Assembly (NCBI RefSeq): GCF_022179765.1
Contig: NZ_BPRE01000016.1
Span: forward strand, 1-64,000
DNA from: Methylorubrum suomiense
GTDB taxonomy: Bacteria > Pseudomonadota > Alphaproteobacteria > Rhizobiales > Beijerinckiaceae
Length of the DNA: 64,000 bases
Direction: 5' to 3'
Shown: one piece after another, positions 37,182-46,061 of the stretch
How positions within the stretch are numbered: the first letter of the stretch is position 1
Layout: each line of letters opens with the position of its first letter
Notes under the pieces: generated by a model
What the model was told of the DNA's origin: nothing
The model's input: the letters and a program-made list of their open reading frames with translations, nothing else
The model's database searches: none
Program-made: the position numbers and the translations under genes

Positions 37182-38489
37182 ATGCTGGGCGCGGTCTCGC
37201 GGCGGGGTCGGAAGCTGGAGAACCCTCCGGCCCCGCTCGCCGTTTCCGATGGGCCGGCCTCCGTCAGACGGGCCGCACCGCCCGGTCGCCCGTTGGGGAA
37301 TGCCTTGCTCCTCGAAGCCCTCCTCGTCCTGTCGATGCTGCCGCGCGAGGCCGAGACGGCCGGGCGGGCCGCCGGGCAGGCGATCCAGGCACGCCTCCCG
37401 AGCGTTCCGACGGCGCCGATCGCCCCGGCCCTGCCGCCGAGCCTCAGCCTCGTCGCCCGGGCGGTGTCGAACTGGCGGGATCAAGCCGGCGACAACCTCG
37501 CCCCGACCTCCCTCGCCCTCGTGGTGCGCTACGCCGCGGCCGAGCCCGGCTTCGTCGCCCGCTGCGTGCGGCTCAACAATTACTGGTGCGTGAAGCAGGC
37601 CCGCTGGACGGGGGAGCTCGGCGGCGACGCGGAGGGGCATACCGGCTTCGCCACCGCCGCCGACGGCGCCGACGCGGCGGCCCAGCTCCTACGCCGCTAC
37701 TATCGCGATTACGGCCGCCGCACGGCGCTCGCCATCGTCCGACGCTGGGCACCCGCCGAGTGCGGAGGGCCGCGTCCCCTGAACCGCGCGGCGGCCCCGA
37801 AAGCCGGGACAATCGCCCGCGCCGCCGCAGGGCCCGCGATCTCGGCGGGGATCGCACCGCAGGGCATCGGCCGCACCTTGCGCGCCCGCTTCCTGGCGCG
37901 CCACGGACGGGGCGGCGTGGCGCGGGCGGCGGCCCCCGTGGCGGGCGGCCTGCGGGTACAGCCCTGGTCGGCGCGGGCACGCCTCGCCGGCCATCCGGGG
38001 CGCGTCCCCGTTCCCCGCGCGGCGGCGCTTCCCGCGCTGAGGCCCGCGACCGAGATCGCCACCGGGCTCACTGCGGCCTCGGCCGGCCCGGTGACGCGCG
38101 CCGCGGCGGATCCGGCCGCGCTCCTCGCCCCGAGCCGGCTCGTGGTGGAATCCGCATCGCTGCCGCCGCTCGCCGCCTCCCTGCCGAAGGGCAGCCTGCT
38201 CGATCTCTCCATCCCGGCCCCGCTCTGCACCAGCGACGAGACGCGCATCCGCAACTACGCCGCCCGCATCGCGGGCAGCGTCGGCGTCGGCCCCGAGGAC
38301 GATCTGCGGCTGTTCGGGGAGGACGGGCGGGCGGGGGAGAATCTCCTGCCGGTGATGCGAGCGATGTCGGCGGTCGAACTCGGGACCCTGCACGCCTCGC
38401 GCGATCTCATCGCGGCGGCGGTCGAACGGCTTCAGGACCGTACGGCAACGAGCGCGGCCTCGGACAAGCGGGTCGAGGCCGCGCGGTAG
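37182..38489 (+). CDS. Uncharacterised Ala/Pro-rich protein with a lysozyme-like segment
   Basis: A 435-residue protein. Residues about 90-185 contain CVRLNNYWCVKQARW, then GHTGFATAADGADAAAQLLRRYY and TALAIVRRWAP, an order resembling muramidase-like or phage structural domains in which an NN motif, a G-F-x-x-F-like stretch and a terminal RWAP occur. The rest is low complexity, with a C-terminal helical region (DETRIRNYAARIAGSVG). The start is uncertain: no clear ribosome-binding site at 37182. The function call is tentative. Convergent with a DUF4864 gene, 34 nt away. Confidence 0.65.
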   Translation: MLGAVSRRGRKLENPPAPLAVSDGPASVRRAAPPGRPLGNALLLEALLVLSMLPREAETAGRAAGQAIQARLPSVPTAPIAPALPPSLSLVARAVSNWRDQAGDNLAPTSLALVVRYAAAEPGFVARCVRLNNYWCVKQARWTGELGGDAEGHTGFATAADGADAAAQLLRRYYRDYGRRTALAIVRRWAPAECGGPRPLNRAAAPKAGTIARAAAGPAISAGIAPQGIGRTLRARFLARHGRGGVARAAAPVAGGLRVQPWSARARLAGHPGRVPVPRAAALPALRPATEIATGLTAASAGPVTRAAADPAALLAPSRLVVESASLPPLAASLPKGSLLDLSIPAPLCTSDETRIRNYAARIAGSVGVGPEDDLRLFGEDGRAGENLLPVMRAMSAVELGTLHASRDLIAAAVERLQDRTATSAASDKRVEAAR

Positions 38490-38523
38490 GTCCCCGATCG
38501 AGACCCCGTATCCGCGGCGTCCG

Positions 38524-38937
38524 TCAGGCGGCGTCGCCCGGTGCCTTCTTCAATTGGCAGCCGGTGATCCGCCACTGGCCATCGACCTGCCGCTGCAGGG
38601 TGTAGAGCGCGACCCAGTCGATCCCGGCCTCGTCCTGGAGGCTCACCCCCTGGGCGATCTCGTCCTCGGCCGTCTCCTCGGCGGTCTCGAAGCGATAGCT
38701 GCGCGGACGCAGGACCGGGGCGTAGCCCTTCTCCACCATGGCGAGGAAGGTGTCGGGGGAAGGGAACAGGTTGCGGATCTGCGGCGCGGCTTCGGCGTAG
38801 GCACCGGCCGAGTCGTTGCGCCGGAACGCCTCGATCTGGCGCTCGATGGTGGCGCGAGCGGCCTTCTGGGCGGTGTCGTCCGCCCGGGCGGGCAGGGCGG
38901 CAAGGATGAGGGCGATCAGGACGGCAGCGGTGCGCAT
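38524..38937 (-). CDS. Exported DUF4864 protein
   Basis: A 137-residue protein; the ATG at 38937 gives a clean signal peptide (MRTAAVLIALILAALPARA). The mature part reads ATIERQIEAFRRNDSAGAYAEAAPQIRNLFPSPDTFLAMVEKGY and ends VDGQWRITGCQLKK, a DUF4864 (NTF2-like) pattern of periplasmic proteins with no known ligand. It follows surf1 after 85 bp in the same direction and might be read from the end of the cox transcript. Confidence 0.82.
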   Translation of the reverse strand: MRTAAVLIALILAALPARADDTAQKAARATIERQIEAFRRNDSAGAYAEAAPQIRNLFPSPDTFLAMVEKGYAPVLRPRSYRFETAEETAEDEIAQGVSLQDEAGIDWVALYTLQRQVDGQWRITGCQLKKAPGDAA

Positions 38938-39022
38938 CGCGGGGCACTCCGTTCTTCCCGCGCCGGACGATTCGGTGCCGGCGCGGCCTGCTCGAAGAGA
39001 AGCAGGCGGCGGGCCAACGCGG

Positions 39023-39784
39023 TCAGGCCGCGCCGGGCTCCATCGGATCGTGCAGGCGCCGCCACGCGAAGACAGAGAACACGCCGACGAGGCAGGCGGC
39101 GATGCCGAACCACGTGAAGGCATATTGCAGATGGTTGTTGGGAAGATCGACCCGCAACTGCCCGCCGCGGGGCCAGCCGCCGGGATTGGGCGTCGCGTCC
39201 GCCTCGATCAGGTAGGGCGCGACATTCGTGAGCCCGCGCGCCGCCGCGATGGCCGGAATCTCGCGGGTGAACCACGCATCGCGGGCGGGGTCGGATTCGG
39301 GCACGAACATCGTGCGGACCTCGCTTCCCCGCAGCATGCCGGTGACGGACGTCTCGCCCCCGACCTGGCCCGCCGCACGCGACTGCGGATCCTTCAGCTC
39401 CGTCGGCACGAAACCGCGATTGATCAGGATGGTGGTGCCGTCCTCCCGCCGGAGCGGCGTCAGCACGTAGTAGCCCTGGAGTGCCCGGCCGGGTTCGCCC
39501 GGCGCGAGGCCGTGGACCAGCGTCTCCCGGTCATGGAGGAGGATGCCGCCCGCCCGCACCCGGCGGAACTCGTCGGCCTTCGGATCCCAATCCGCGAAGG
39601 GCGGGGGAGCGGCCGGGGGCTCGGCATGGGAGCGTTCGATGATCCGGGCGATCAGCGCCTCCTTCTCGCCCTTGCGGGCGAGCTGCCAGACCCCGAGGCC
39701 GACGAGGATCGCCAGGCAGACGAGGGCGGCGAGGCCGGGGGCGATCAGGCCGCGCAGGCGGGCGGAGCGGTCGGCGGCGGTCAT
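39023..39784 (-). CDS. SURF1 cytochrome oxidase biogenesis protein
   Basis: A 253-residue inner-membrane protein with one span at each end (LAALVCLAILVGLGVWQL and FTWFGIAACLVGVFSVFAW), and the SURF1 motifs LGVWQLARKGEKEALI, INRGFVP and NNHLQYAFTWFG. SURF1 helps heme a insertion into subunit I of aa3 oxidases. The ATG overlaps the stop of the DUF983 gene (ATGA), so they are coupled. This is the usual order at the end of alphaproteobacterial cox loci. Confidence 0.93.
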   Translation of the reverse strand: MTAADRSARLRGLIAPGLAALVCLAILVGLGVWQLARKGEKEALIARIIERSHAEPPAAPPPFADWDPKADEFRRVRAGGILLHDRETLVHGLAPGEPGRALQGYYVLTPLRREDGTTILINRGFVPTELKDPQSRAAGQVGGETSVTGMLRGSEVRTMFVPESDPARDAWFTREIPAIAAARGLTNVAPYLIEADATPNPGGWPRGGQLRVDLPNNHLQYAFTWFGIAACLVGVFSVFAWRRLHDPMEPGAA

Positions 39785-40152
39785 GCGCGGAAGCGCCCCT
39801 GCTCGGCCTTGTTGGCGAACTGGACGGCGGCCAGGAGCCCCTTCAGGGGTCGCACCAGCAACAGGCTCAGACCGATGGCGAGGGTGCCCGCGACGAGGGC
39901 GTGGACCCAGATCGGCGGCTCGTAGGCGAATTCCATCCACAGGGCGGTCCCGGCCACGACGAAGCCGGTGATCGACATCACGAAGAAAGCGGGACCGTCG
40001 GCGGAATCGAAGCGCGAGAAATCCTGGCCGCAGACCTCGCAGGCCGGCCGAACCGCGAGGAAGCCGCGGAACAGGTGGCCCTCGCCGCAGGCCGGGCAGC
40101 GTCCGCGCAGGCCGGTCGGGATCGGGGAGGGATGGGAGGCAACTCGGTTCAC
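39781..40152 (-). CDS. DUF983 zinc-finger membrane protein of the cox locus
   Basis: A 123-residue protein starting with a GTG behind GAGGATCG. An N-terminal four-cysteine site (CPACGEGHLF and CEVCGQDF) precedes two membrane spans (FFVMSITGFVVAGTALW and LVAGTLAIGLSLLLV). DUF983 proteins sit in oxidase operons of alphaproteobacteria and presumably aid oxidase assembly; their role is not settled. A terminator lies between this gene and ctaE, 128 bp upstream. Confidence 0.88.
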   Translation of the reverse strand: MNRVASHPSPIPTGLRGRCPACGEGHLFRGFLAVRPACEVCGQDFSRFDSADGPAFFVMSITGFVVAGTALWMEFAYEPPIWVHALVAGTLAIGLSLLLVRPLKGLLAAVQFANKAEQGRFRA

Positions 40153-40206
40153 GGGCTCGATCCTCGCGTCCCCCCGGATATGGCGGGCCGGTGGCGAAAG
40201 CGCACG

Positions 40207-40231
40207 AAAAAGGGCGGCTCACGCCGCCCTT
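40207..40231 (-). terminator. Terminator between ctaE and the DUF983-SURF1 pair
   Basis: Nine-base perfect arms AAGGGCGGC (40210-40218) and GCCGCCCTT (40223-40231) with a TCAC loop. On the minus strand the stem runs into TTTTT (40211-40207). It should end or attenuate the main cox transcript 50 nt after ctaE, so DUF983-SURF1 get less readthrough or a separate promoter. Confidence 0.82.
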
Positions 40232-40280
40232 CGAGATCGCCGCCCGCGCCTTGCGCCCGGGCAGCGAAAAGGCGGTTGCC

Positions 40281-41138
40281 TCAGTGGGCGCCGCCGCCGG
40301 CGCCCGCACCCCAGACGTAGATCGCGGCGAACAGGAACAGCCACACCACGTCGACGAAATGCCAGTACCAGGCCGCGAACTCGAAGCCGAGATGCTGCTT
40401 CGGGGTGAAGTCACCCTGGTAGGTGCGCAGCAGGCAGACGGCGAGGAAGATCGTGCCGATGATGACGTGGGCACCGTGGAAGCCCGTCGCCATGAAGAAG
40501 GTCGACGAGTAGATCGAGCCCGAGAAGCCGAAATGGGCGTGGGCGTACTCGTAGGCCTGGCAGGCGGTGAACAGCACGCCGAGGATGATCGTCAGCCACA
40601 GGCCCATCTTCAGGCCCTTGCGGTCACCGTGCAGCAGGGCGTGGTGAGCCCAGGTCACGGTGGTGCCGGAGGTGAGCAGGATCAGGGTGTTGAGCAGCGG
40701 AAGGTGCCAGGGGTCGAACGCCTCGATGCCCTTCGGCGGCCAGACGCCGCCGGTGAACTCGACGCGCGTCGCCTGGATCGGGTCGGCGGTGTAGACCGCG
40801 GCCTCGAAATAGGCCCAGAACCACGCCACGAAGAACATCACCTCGGAGGCGATGAACATGATCATGCCGTAGCGGTGGTGGAGTTGCACGACGCGGGTGT
40901 GGTCGCCCGAATTGGCCTCGTGGGTGACGTCCTTCCACCACGACAGCATGGTGTAGAGCACGCCGAGCGTGCCGGCGCCGAACACGTAGGGGCCGATGGC
41001 GAGACCGCCGGCCGAGAGACCCTTCATCCAGAAGACGGCGCCGAAGGCCATCAGGAACCCGGAGAACGCACCGAGGAGGGGCCACGGGCTCGGGTTGATG
41101 ATGTGGTAGTCGTGGTTCTTGGCGTGCGCCCCGGCCAT
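40281..41138 (-). CDS. ctaE: Cytochrome c oxidase subunit III
   Basis: A 285-residue protein with seven membrane spans. Marker segments: HDYHIINPSPWPLLGAFSGF at the N-terminus, EVMFFVAWFWAYF, FWFPPKGIEAFDPW-like text (GVWPPKGIEAFDPW), and the terminal HFVDVVWLFLF. It is part of the aa3 oxidase complex in the inner membrane and supports proton uptake. A good ribosome-binding site (AAGGGAG) precedes the ATG. A terminator follows the stop. Confidence 0.96.
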   Translation of the reverse strand: MAGAHAKNHDYHIINPSPWPLLGAFSGFLMAFGAVFWMKGLSAGGLAIGPYVFGAGTLGVLYTMLSWWKDVTHEANSGDHTRVVQLHHRYGMIMFIASEVMFFVAWFWAYFEAAVYTADPIQATRVEFTGGVWPPKGIEAFDPWHLPLLNTLILLTSGTTVTWAHHALLHGDRKGLKMGLWLTIILGVLFTACQAYEYAHAHFGFSGSIYSSTFFMATGFHGAHVIIGTIFLAVCLLRTYQGDFTPKQHLGFEFAAWYWHFVDVVWLFLFAAIYVWGAGAGGGAH

Positions 41139-41295
41139 CGCAACTGGTCTCCCTTCGCCCGTACCCGTCGTCGCATCGACAGCCCGGGCCTTGTGTGCCT
41201 TGTTGAGGATCGGGTTTCGACGCCCGGTCCCGGTGAAGCTCTACTGCGGCCCCCGCGCCCTTGTCACGCTTGGGGTCCCAGAAATACCGACGTCC

Positions 41296-41907
41296 TCAGA
41301 AATTCGATGTCCGTGCCGGTTTGGCGATTTCCGCCACCGGCGCCCCGTTCTTCGACGGGAAGTAGGTGTAGGACAGCGTCATTTCCGAGAGCGTGCCGAT
41401 GTCGGGATCCTTCCGCATCGCCGGATCGACGTAGAAGACCAGCGGGAATTCGGCCGACTCGCCCGGCTGGAGCAGGTGTTCGTCGAAGCAGAAGCACTGC
41501 ACCTTGACGAAGTAGCTGCCCATCAGGTCGGGCTGGACGTTGAACACGGCGATGCCCTTGGCGGGCTCCTTGCCGACATTCGTCACCTTGAAGAACACCG
41601 TCGCGGTCTGGCCCGGGACCGCCTCGACGCTCGATTGCTCCGGCCGGAAGCGCCAGGACAGGTTCTTGGACACGTTGGTGTCGAAGCGGACCGTGACCGG
41701 GGCCAGGGCCTCGCCGGTCGCGGCCGTCGGGGCGGCGCCCACCAGCGGCGTGCCGTTGAAGCCGGTCGCCTTGCAGAACATGTCGTAGAGGGGCGCGGAG
41801 GCCAGGGCGAGGCCGCCCATGGCGAGCACCATGCCGGCGCAGGCCGCCACCGTGCGGCGTACGCCGCGGGCCGCCCGCTGCCGTCCGTCGTCCTGGCTGC
41901 CGCTCAT
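41296..41907 (-). CDS. ctaG: Cytochrome c oxidase assembly protein CtaG/Cox11
   Basis: A 203-residue copper chaperone with one N-terminal span (TVAACAGMVLAMGGLALASAPLY) and a periplasmic beta domain. The DMFCKATGFNGT sequence and the copper-binding CFCFDEH motif near residue 138 identify Cox11, which delivers copper to the CuB site of subunit I. GAGG lies upstream of the ATG. Position between coxF and ctaE is the usual alphaproteobacterial order. Confidence 0.95.
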   Translation of the reverse strand: MSGSQDDGRQRAARGVRRTVAACAGMVLAMGGLALASAPLYDMFCKATGFNGTPLVGAAPTAATGEALAPVTVRFDTNVSKNLSWRFRPEQSSVEAVPGQTATVFFKVTNVGKEPAKGIAVFNVQPDLMGSYFVKVQCFCFDEHLLQPGESAEFPLVFYVDPAMRKDPDIGTLSEMTLSYTYFPSKNGAPVAEIAKPARTSNF

Positions 41908-41920
41908 CGCACCGGCCTCC

Positions 41921-42097
41921 TCAGAGCGGACGCTGAAGGACCTGCGGTCCGAGCTTGGCGATGGTCAGCACGAAGAACAGGATCACCAGGGCCCCGAGCG
42001 TCAGCGCGATGGCGAGCGAGCGCTTGCGGCGGGTCTGGGCCTCTTCGGGCGTCAGCGGACGTAGGCCGTCGGGGAGATCACTCACGGCGGGCCTCAT
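41921..42097 (-). CDS. coxF: CoxF-like small membrane protein
   Basis: A 58-residue protein read by hand: N-terminus LPDGLRPLTPEEAQTRRKRS, then a single membrane span (LAIALTLGALVILFFVLTI) and a short AKLGPQVLQRPL tail. The ATG at 42097 overlaps the stop of ctaB (ATGA) and the stop lies 13 nt before ctaG. Its size, single span and place between heme O synthase and Cox11 match CoxF of alphaproteobacterial oxidase operons. The role in assembly is not established. Confidence 0.85.
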   Translation of the reverse strand: MRPAVSDLPDGLRPLTPEEAQTRRKRSLAIALTLGALVILFFVLTIAKLGPQVLQRPL

Positions 42098-43047
42098 GCC
42101 AGGACTGCGCGGTAGAGGCCGAGCCCCTGCTCGGCCAGCAGCGCCGAGAATAGCAGGAACAGGTAGAGGATCGAGAAGGCGAACAGGCCCATGGCCGCCT
42201 TGCGCTCAGGTTCGCCCTGACGCTGGCGGAACACCTGCACGGAACTGGCCAGCATGCCGAGCCCGCCGAGCACGCCGACGAGCGCATAGAGCCAGCCGCC
42301 GAAGCCGAAGACGACCGGCGCGAGGCCGAGCGGGGCGAGCAGCAGGGTGTACCAGACGATCTGGCGGCGGGTGGAATCGGGACCGGCGACGTTCGGCATC
42401 ATCGGGATGCCGGCCCGCGCGTACTCGCCGCTCTTCACCAGCGCGAGCGCCCAGAAATGCGGCGGCGTCCAGATGAAGATGATCGCGAACAGGATCAGCG
42501 ACTCGATGCCGACATGGCCGGTCACCGCAGCCTGGCCGACCACCGGGGGGAGGGCCCCCGCGGCGCCGCCGATGACGATGTTCTGCGCCGTCGCCCGCTT
42601 CAGCCACATCGAGTAGATGACGGCGTAGAAGACGATGGTGAAGGCCAGGAGCCCCGCGGCGAGCCAGTTGGAGGCGAGGCCGAGGATCAGCACCGAGCCG
42701 ACCGAGAGCACGATGCCGAAGGTCAGCGCCTCGTCGGGGCGGATACGCCCGTCCGGGATCGGCCGCTTGGCCGTGCGGGTCATCAGGGCGTCGATGTCGG
42801 CGTCCCACCACATGTTGAGGCAGCCGGAGGCGCCGGCCCCGACGGCGATCATCAGGAGCGAGATCGCCGCGATCACCGGGTTCACGGTGGCGTGCGACAC
42901 GACCATGCCGACGAGCGCCGTGAAGATGACGAGCACCATCACCCGCGGTTTGAGCAGGGCGAAGAAGTCGCGCACCTCGCCGCCGACGGCGGGGGCGAAC
43001 GACGCGGCTTTGGTGTCGACCGTGAGGCTGTTCGACAGGCTCGTCAT
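42094..43047 (-). CDS. ctaB: Protoheme IX farnesyltransferase (heme O synthase)
   Basis: A 317-residue UbiA-type prenyltransferase with about 8-9 membrane spans; it attaches the farnesyl chain to protoheme for heme O/heme a synthesis. Motifs: FALLKPRVMVLVIFT, NMWWDADIDALMTRTAKRPIP (the Asp-rich site) and a later YSMWLKR. Start at 43047 (MTSLSNSLTVDTKA); the longer frame adds a non-conserved leader. Stop overlaps coxF. The 207 bases back to ctaD hold no gene. Confidence 0.95.
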   Translation of the reverse strand: MTSLSNSLTVDTKAASFAPAVGGEVRDFFALLKPRVMVLVIFTALVGMVVSHATVNPVIAAISLLMIAVGAGASGCLNMWWDADIDALMTRTAKRPIPDGRIRPDEALTFGIVLSVGSVLILGLASNWLAAGLLAFTIVFYAVIYSMWLKRATAQNIVIGGAAGALPPVVGQAAVTGHVGIESLILFAIIFIWTPPHFWALALVKSGEYARAGIPMMPNVAGPDSTRRQIVWYTLLLAPLGLAPVVFGFGGWLYALVGVLGGLGMLASSVQVFRQRQGEPERKAAMGLFAFSILYLFLLFSALLAEQGLGLYRAVLA

Positions 43048-43254
43048 GAAAACCGTGTTCTGAACGCTTGGAGTGGAAACGCGTGCGTGTCCGGGATGTC
43101 GGATCGCGCCGTCTGCGACCCTCACGCCATGCCCGGCCGGCGGACAATGTCATGAGGCAAGTTCGGCGCCGCCCCTTGCCGGAAGCCTCCCGCGGCGCGG
43201 AAGAATTCCGGGAAAGGGCGAGGACCGCCGGGGCGGTCCTCGCGATCCTGTCGT

Positions 43255-44883
43255 TTAGTGGGCCGGCTCGTCGACGATCTTGGGGAGCGTCTCGAACTGG
43301 TGGAAGGGCGGGGGCGAGGACAGCGTCCACTCGAGGGTGGTGGCACCCTCACCCCACGGATTGTCCGCGGCGCGGGCCTTGGAGCGGAACGCCAGGGCGA
43401 TGCCGATCACGAAGACCACCATGCCGAGGGCGAAGACGTGACCGCCCAGGGTCGCGACCTTGTGCCAGCCGGCGAAGGCCTCCGGGTAGTCGGCGTAGCG
43501 GCGCGGCATGCCGGCGAGGCCGAGGAAGTGCATCGGGAAGAACAGGATGTTCGCACCGACGAAGGCCAGCCAGAAGTGCAGCTTGCCCGCCCATTCGGGG
43601 ATGATGTGGCCGGTCATCTTCGGGAACCAGTAGTAGATACCGGCGAAGATGATGAACACGGCGCCGAGCGAGAGCACGTAGTGGAAGTGCGCGACGACGT
43701 AGTAGGTGTCGTGCAGGTACTTATCGACCGCCGAGTTGGCGAGCACGACGCCGGTCACGCCGCCGACCGTGAACAGGAAGATGAAGCCGACCGCCCAGTG
43801 CATCGCGGCGGTGAAGCGGATCGAGCCGCCCCACATGGTCGCGATCCAGGAGAAGATCTTCACGCCGGTCGGGACCGCGATCACCATGGTCGCGAAGACG
43901 AAGTAGGACTGCGTCTGGAGCGACAGGCCGACGGTGTACATGTGGTGGGCCCACACGACGAAGCCGACGACGCCGATGGCGACCATGGCGTAGGCCATGG
44001 CGAGGTAGCCGAAGACGGGCTTGCGCGAGAAGGTGGCGATGATGTGCGAGACGATGCCGAAGGCCGGCAGGATCATCACGTACACTTCGGGGTGACCGAA
44101 GAACCAGAACAGGTGCTGGTAGAGCACCGGATCGCCGCCGCCCTCGGGGGCGAAGAAGGTGGTGCCGAAGTTACGGTCCGTGAGCAGCATCGTGATCGCG
44201 CCGGCGAGAACCGGAAGCGACAGGAGCAGCAGGAAGGCGGTGACCAGCTCGGCCCAGGCGAAGAGCGGCATCTTGTGCAGCGTCATGCCGGGGGCGCGCA
44301 TGTTCAGGATGGTGGTGATGAAGTTGATCGCGCCGAGGATCGAGCCCGCACCGGCGAGGTGGAGCGAGAAGATCGCGAAATCGACCGCCGGGCCCGGATG
44401 GCCGGCCGAGGAGGAGAGCGGCGGGTAGACGGTCCAGCCGGTTCCTGCGCCCTGCGCGCCGGGCGACCCCTCGACGAACAGCGAGCAGACGAGGCAGGCG
44501 AAGCCCGACACGGTCAGCCAGAACGAGATGTTGTTCATCCGCGGGAAGGCCATGTCCGGCGCGCCGATCATCAGCGGGACGAACCAGTTGCCGAAGCCGC
44601 CGATGAGGGCGGGCATCACCATGAAGAACACCATGATGAGGCCGTGGCCGGTCACGAACACGTTGTAGGTGGCCGGATTCGAGAAGTACTGGAGCCCCGG
44701 CTCCTCCATCTCCATGCGGATGCCGAAGGAGAGGAACGCGCCGATGGTGCCCGCCATGAAGGCGAACACGAGGTAGAGGGTGCCGATATCCTTGTGGTTC
44801 GTGGAGAGGAACCAACGGGCGAAGAAGGAAGGCTTGTGGTCGTCGTGGGCGTCGTGCCCGGCATGTGCTGCGGCTGTGGCCAT
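43255..44883 (-). CDS. ctaD: Cytochrome c oxidase subunit I
   Basis: A 542-residue, 12-span core subunit that reduces O2 to water and pumps protons. Heme- and CuB-binding histidines are visible: the heme a His in VTGHGLIMVFFMVMP; the CuB site and His-Tyr crosslink in FFGHPEVYVMILP; HHMYTVGL; and the heme a3 site in YYVVAHFHYVLS. The D-channel entry N-x13-N/D region fits an A-type oxidase. AAGG lies before the ATG. Follows ctaC by 79 nt. Confidence 0.97.
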   Translation of the reverse strand: MATAAAHAGHDAHDDHKPSFFARWFLSTNHKDIGTLYLVFAFMAGTIGAFLSFGIRMEMEEPGLQYFSNPATYNVFVTGHGLIMVFFMVMPALIGGFGNWFVPLMIGAPDMAFPRMNNISFWLTVSGFACLVCSLFVEGSPGAQGAGTGWTVYPPLSSSAGHPGPAVDFAIFSLHLAGAGSILGAINFITTILNMRAPGMTLHKMPLFAWAELVTAFLLLLSLPVLAGAITMLLTDRNFGTTFFAPEGGGDPVLYQHLFWFFGHPEVYVMILPAFGIVSHIIATFSRKPVFGYLAMAYAMVAIGVVGFVVWAHHMYTVGLSLQTQSYFVFATMVIAVPTGVKIFSWIATMWGGSIRFTAAMHWAVGFIFLFTVGGVTGVVLANSAVDKYLHDTYYVVAHFHYVLSLGAVFIIFAGIYYWFPKMTGHIIPEWAGKLHFWLAFVGANILFFPMHFLGLAGMPRRYADYPEAFAGWHKVATLGGHVFALGMVVFVIGIALAFRSKARAADNPWGEGATTLEWTLSSPPPFHQFETLPKIVDEPAH

Positions 44884-44962
44884 CTCTATGCCTTGCTCAG
44901 ATGTCTGTCGCCTCTGGCGATTGAAGGGTCGGCCGGAGCGGCGGCCCCGGCCCGTCGAAGCG

Positions 44963-45802
44963 TCAGCGGGCGTCCGCGAGGCGCGAGCCGTCGTCGATCG
45001 CGGCGAACTTGGTCTTCGCCTCGGTCAGCCACTCGGCATAGGCCTGCTCGGAGACCACGCGCACGGTGATCGGCATGTAGGCGTGGCGGGCGCCGCACAG
45101 CTCGGAGCACTGGCCGTGGTACACGCCCTCGCGGTCGGCCCGGAACCACCACTGGTTCAGGCGGCCGGGGATCGCGTCGATCTTGCCGCCGAAGGAGGGA
45201 ACCGCCCAGGAATGGATCACGTCGCCGGAGGTGACCTGCACCTTCACGACCTTGCCGACCGGCACGACCATGTCGTTGTCGGTGGCCAGGAGCTTGGGCT
45301 GCTTGTCCTCGTCGACGTTGGCGTCGAACGTGAAGCCGCCCTTATCGCCCGCGGTCGGGTACTCGTAGGACCAGTACCACGCGTGGCCGATCACCTTGAC
45401 CATCACGTCGGCCTTCGGATCGGAAAGCTGAGTGCGCAGGGTGCGGAACGACGGGATCGCCACGGCGACGAGAATCAGCACCGGAATGATTGTCCAGGCG
45501 ACCTCGATCATCGTATTGTGGGTGGTACGCGAGGGCGTCGGATTCGCCTTCTCGTTGAACTTGAAGATCACGTAGACGATGAGCGCCAGCACGAACAGCG
45601 AGATGCCGAACGCGAGCCAATGCAGCCCGTTCTCGAAGAGATGAAGGTCGGCGGCCTCCGCCGTCACCGCCACCTGACGGTCCATCTGCCACGGCTCGGG
45701 CTGGCCGATCCCGGCCGCGAGGGCGGAGGACGACGTGAAGAGGAGGGCGACGAGCGCGCCGGCCCCCCACGATGACCGATGTTGCGCCTGCGTCTTCCGC
45801 AT
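44963..45802 (-). CDS. ctaC: Cytochrome c oxidase subunit II
   Basis: A 279-residue protein with a signal peptide, two membrane spans and a periplasmic cupredoxin domain. The CuA site is complete: His in VIHSWAVPSFG, then CSELCGARHAYM with both cysteines, a histidine and the methionine. It receives electrons from cytochrome c. I start at 45802 (MRKTQAQHR), which gives the signal peptide; the upstream frame is spurious. First gene of the operon; its promoter must lie in the 259-bp gap shared with the divergent fdhD. Confidence 0.96.
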   Translation of the reverse strand: MRKTQAQHRSSWGAGALVALLFTSSSALAAGIGQPEPWQMDRQVAVTAEAADLHLFENGLHWLAFGISLFVLALIVYVIFKFNEKANPTPSRTTHNTMIEVAWTIIPVLILVAVAIPSFRTLRTQLSDPKADVMVKVIGHAWYWSYEYPTAGDKGGFTFDANVDEDKQPKLLATDNDMVVPVGKVVKVQVTSGDVIHSWAVPSFGGKIDAIPGRLNQWWFRADREGVYHGQCSELCGARHAYMPITVRVVSEQAYAEWLTEAKTKFAAIDDGSRLADAR

Positions 45803-46061
45803 GTTCCCCGCCTGGCTCCCCAAAATACCTGTTGAGTTCTTAGCCCTTGAATTCGCGCAGCGTGGTCGCAAATCCCGCGGGCGACCCGACCGTGACGTGC
45901 CAAGCCGAGTTCTTCGGCTTGACCTGGCGCTGCCGGACGGGCGATCGCGACGTAGAACCATACTGATCATAAAACCGCAACCGCAACGGCGTCGCTTCGC
46001 GTCGGTTGGACGCGGGTCAATGGTACTGGCATGACATTCGGCGGTTTATGAAGGCGTGACG

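Noticed and set aside
39785..40474. Long leader extending SURF1 upstream
   Set aside because: The leader overlaps the DUF983 gene in another frame; SURF1 homology starts at the ATG at 39784.
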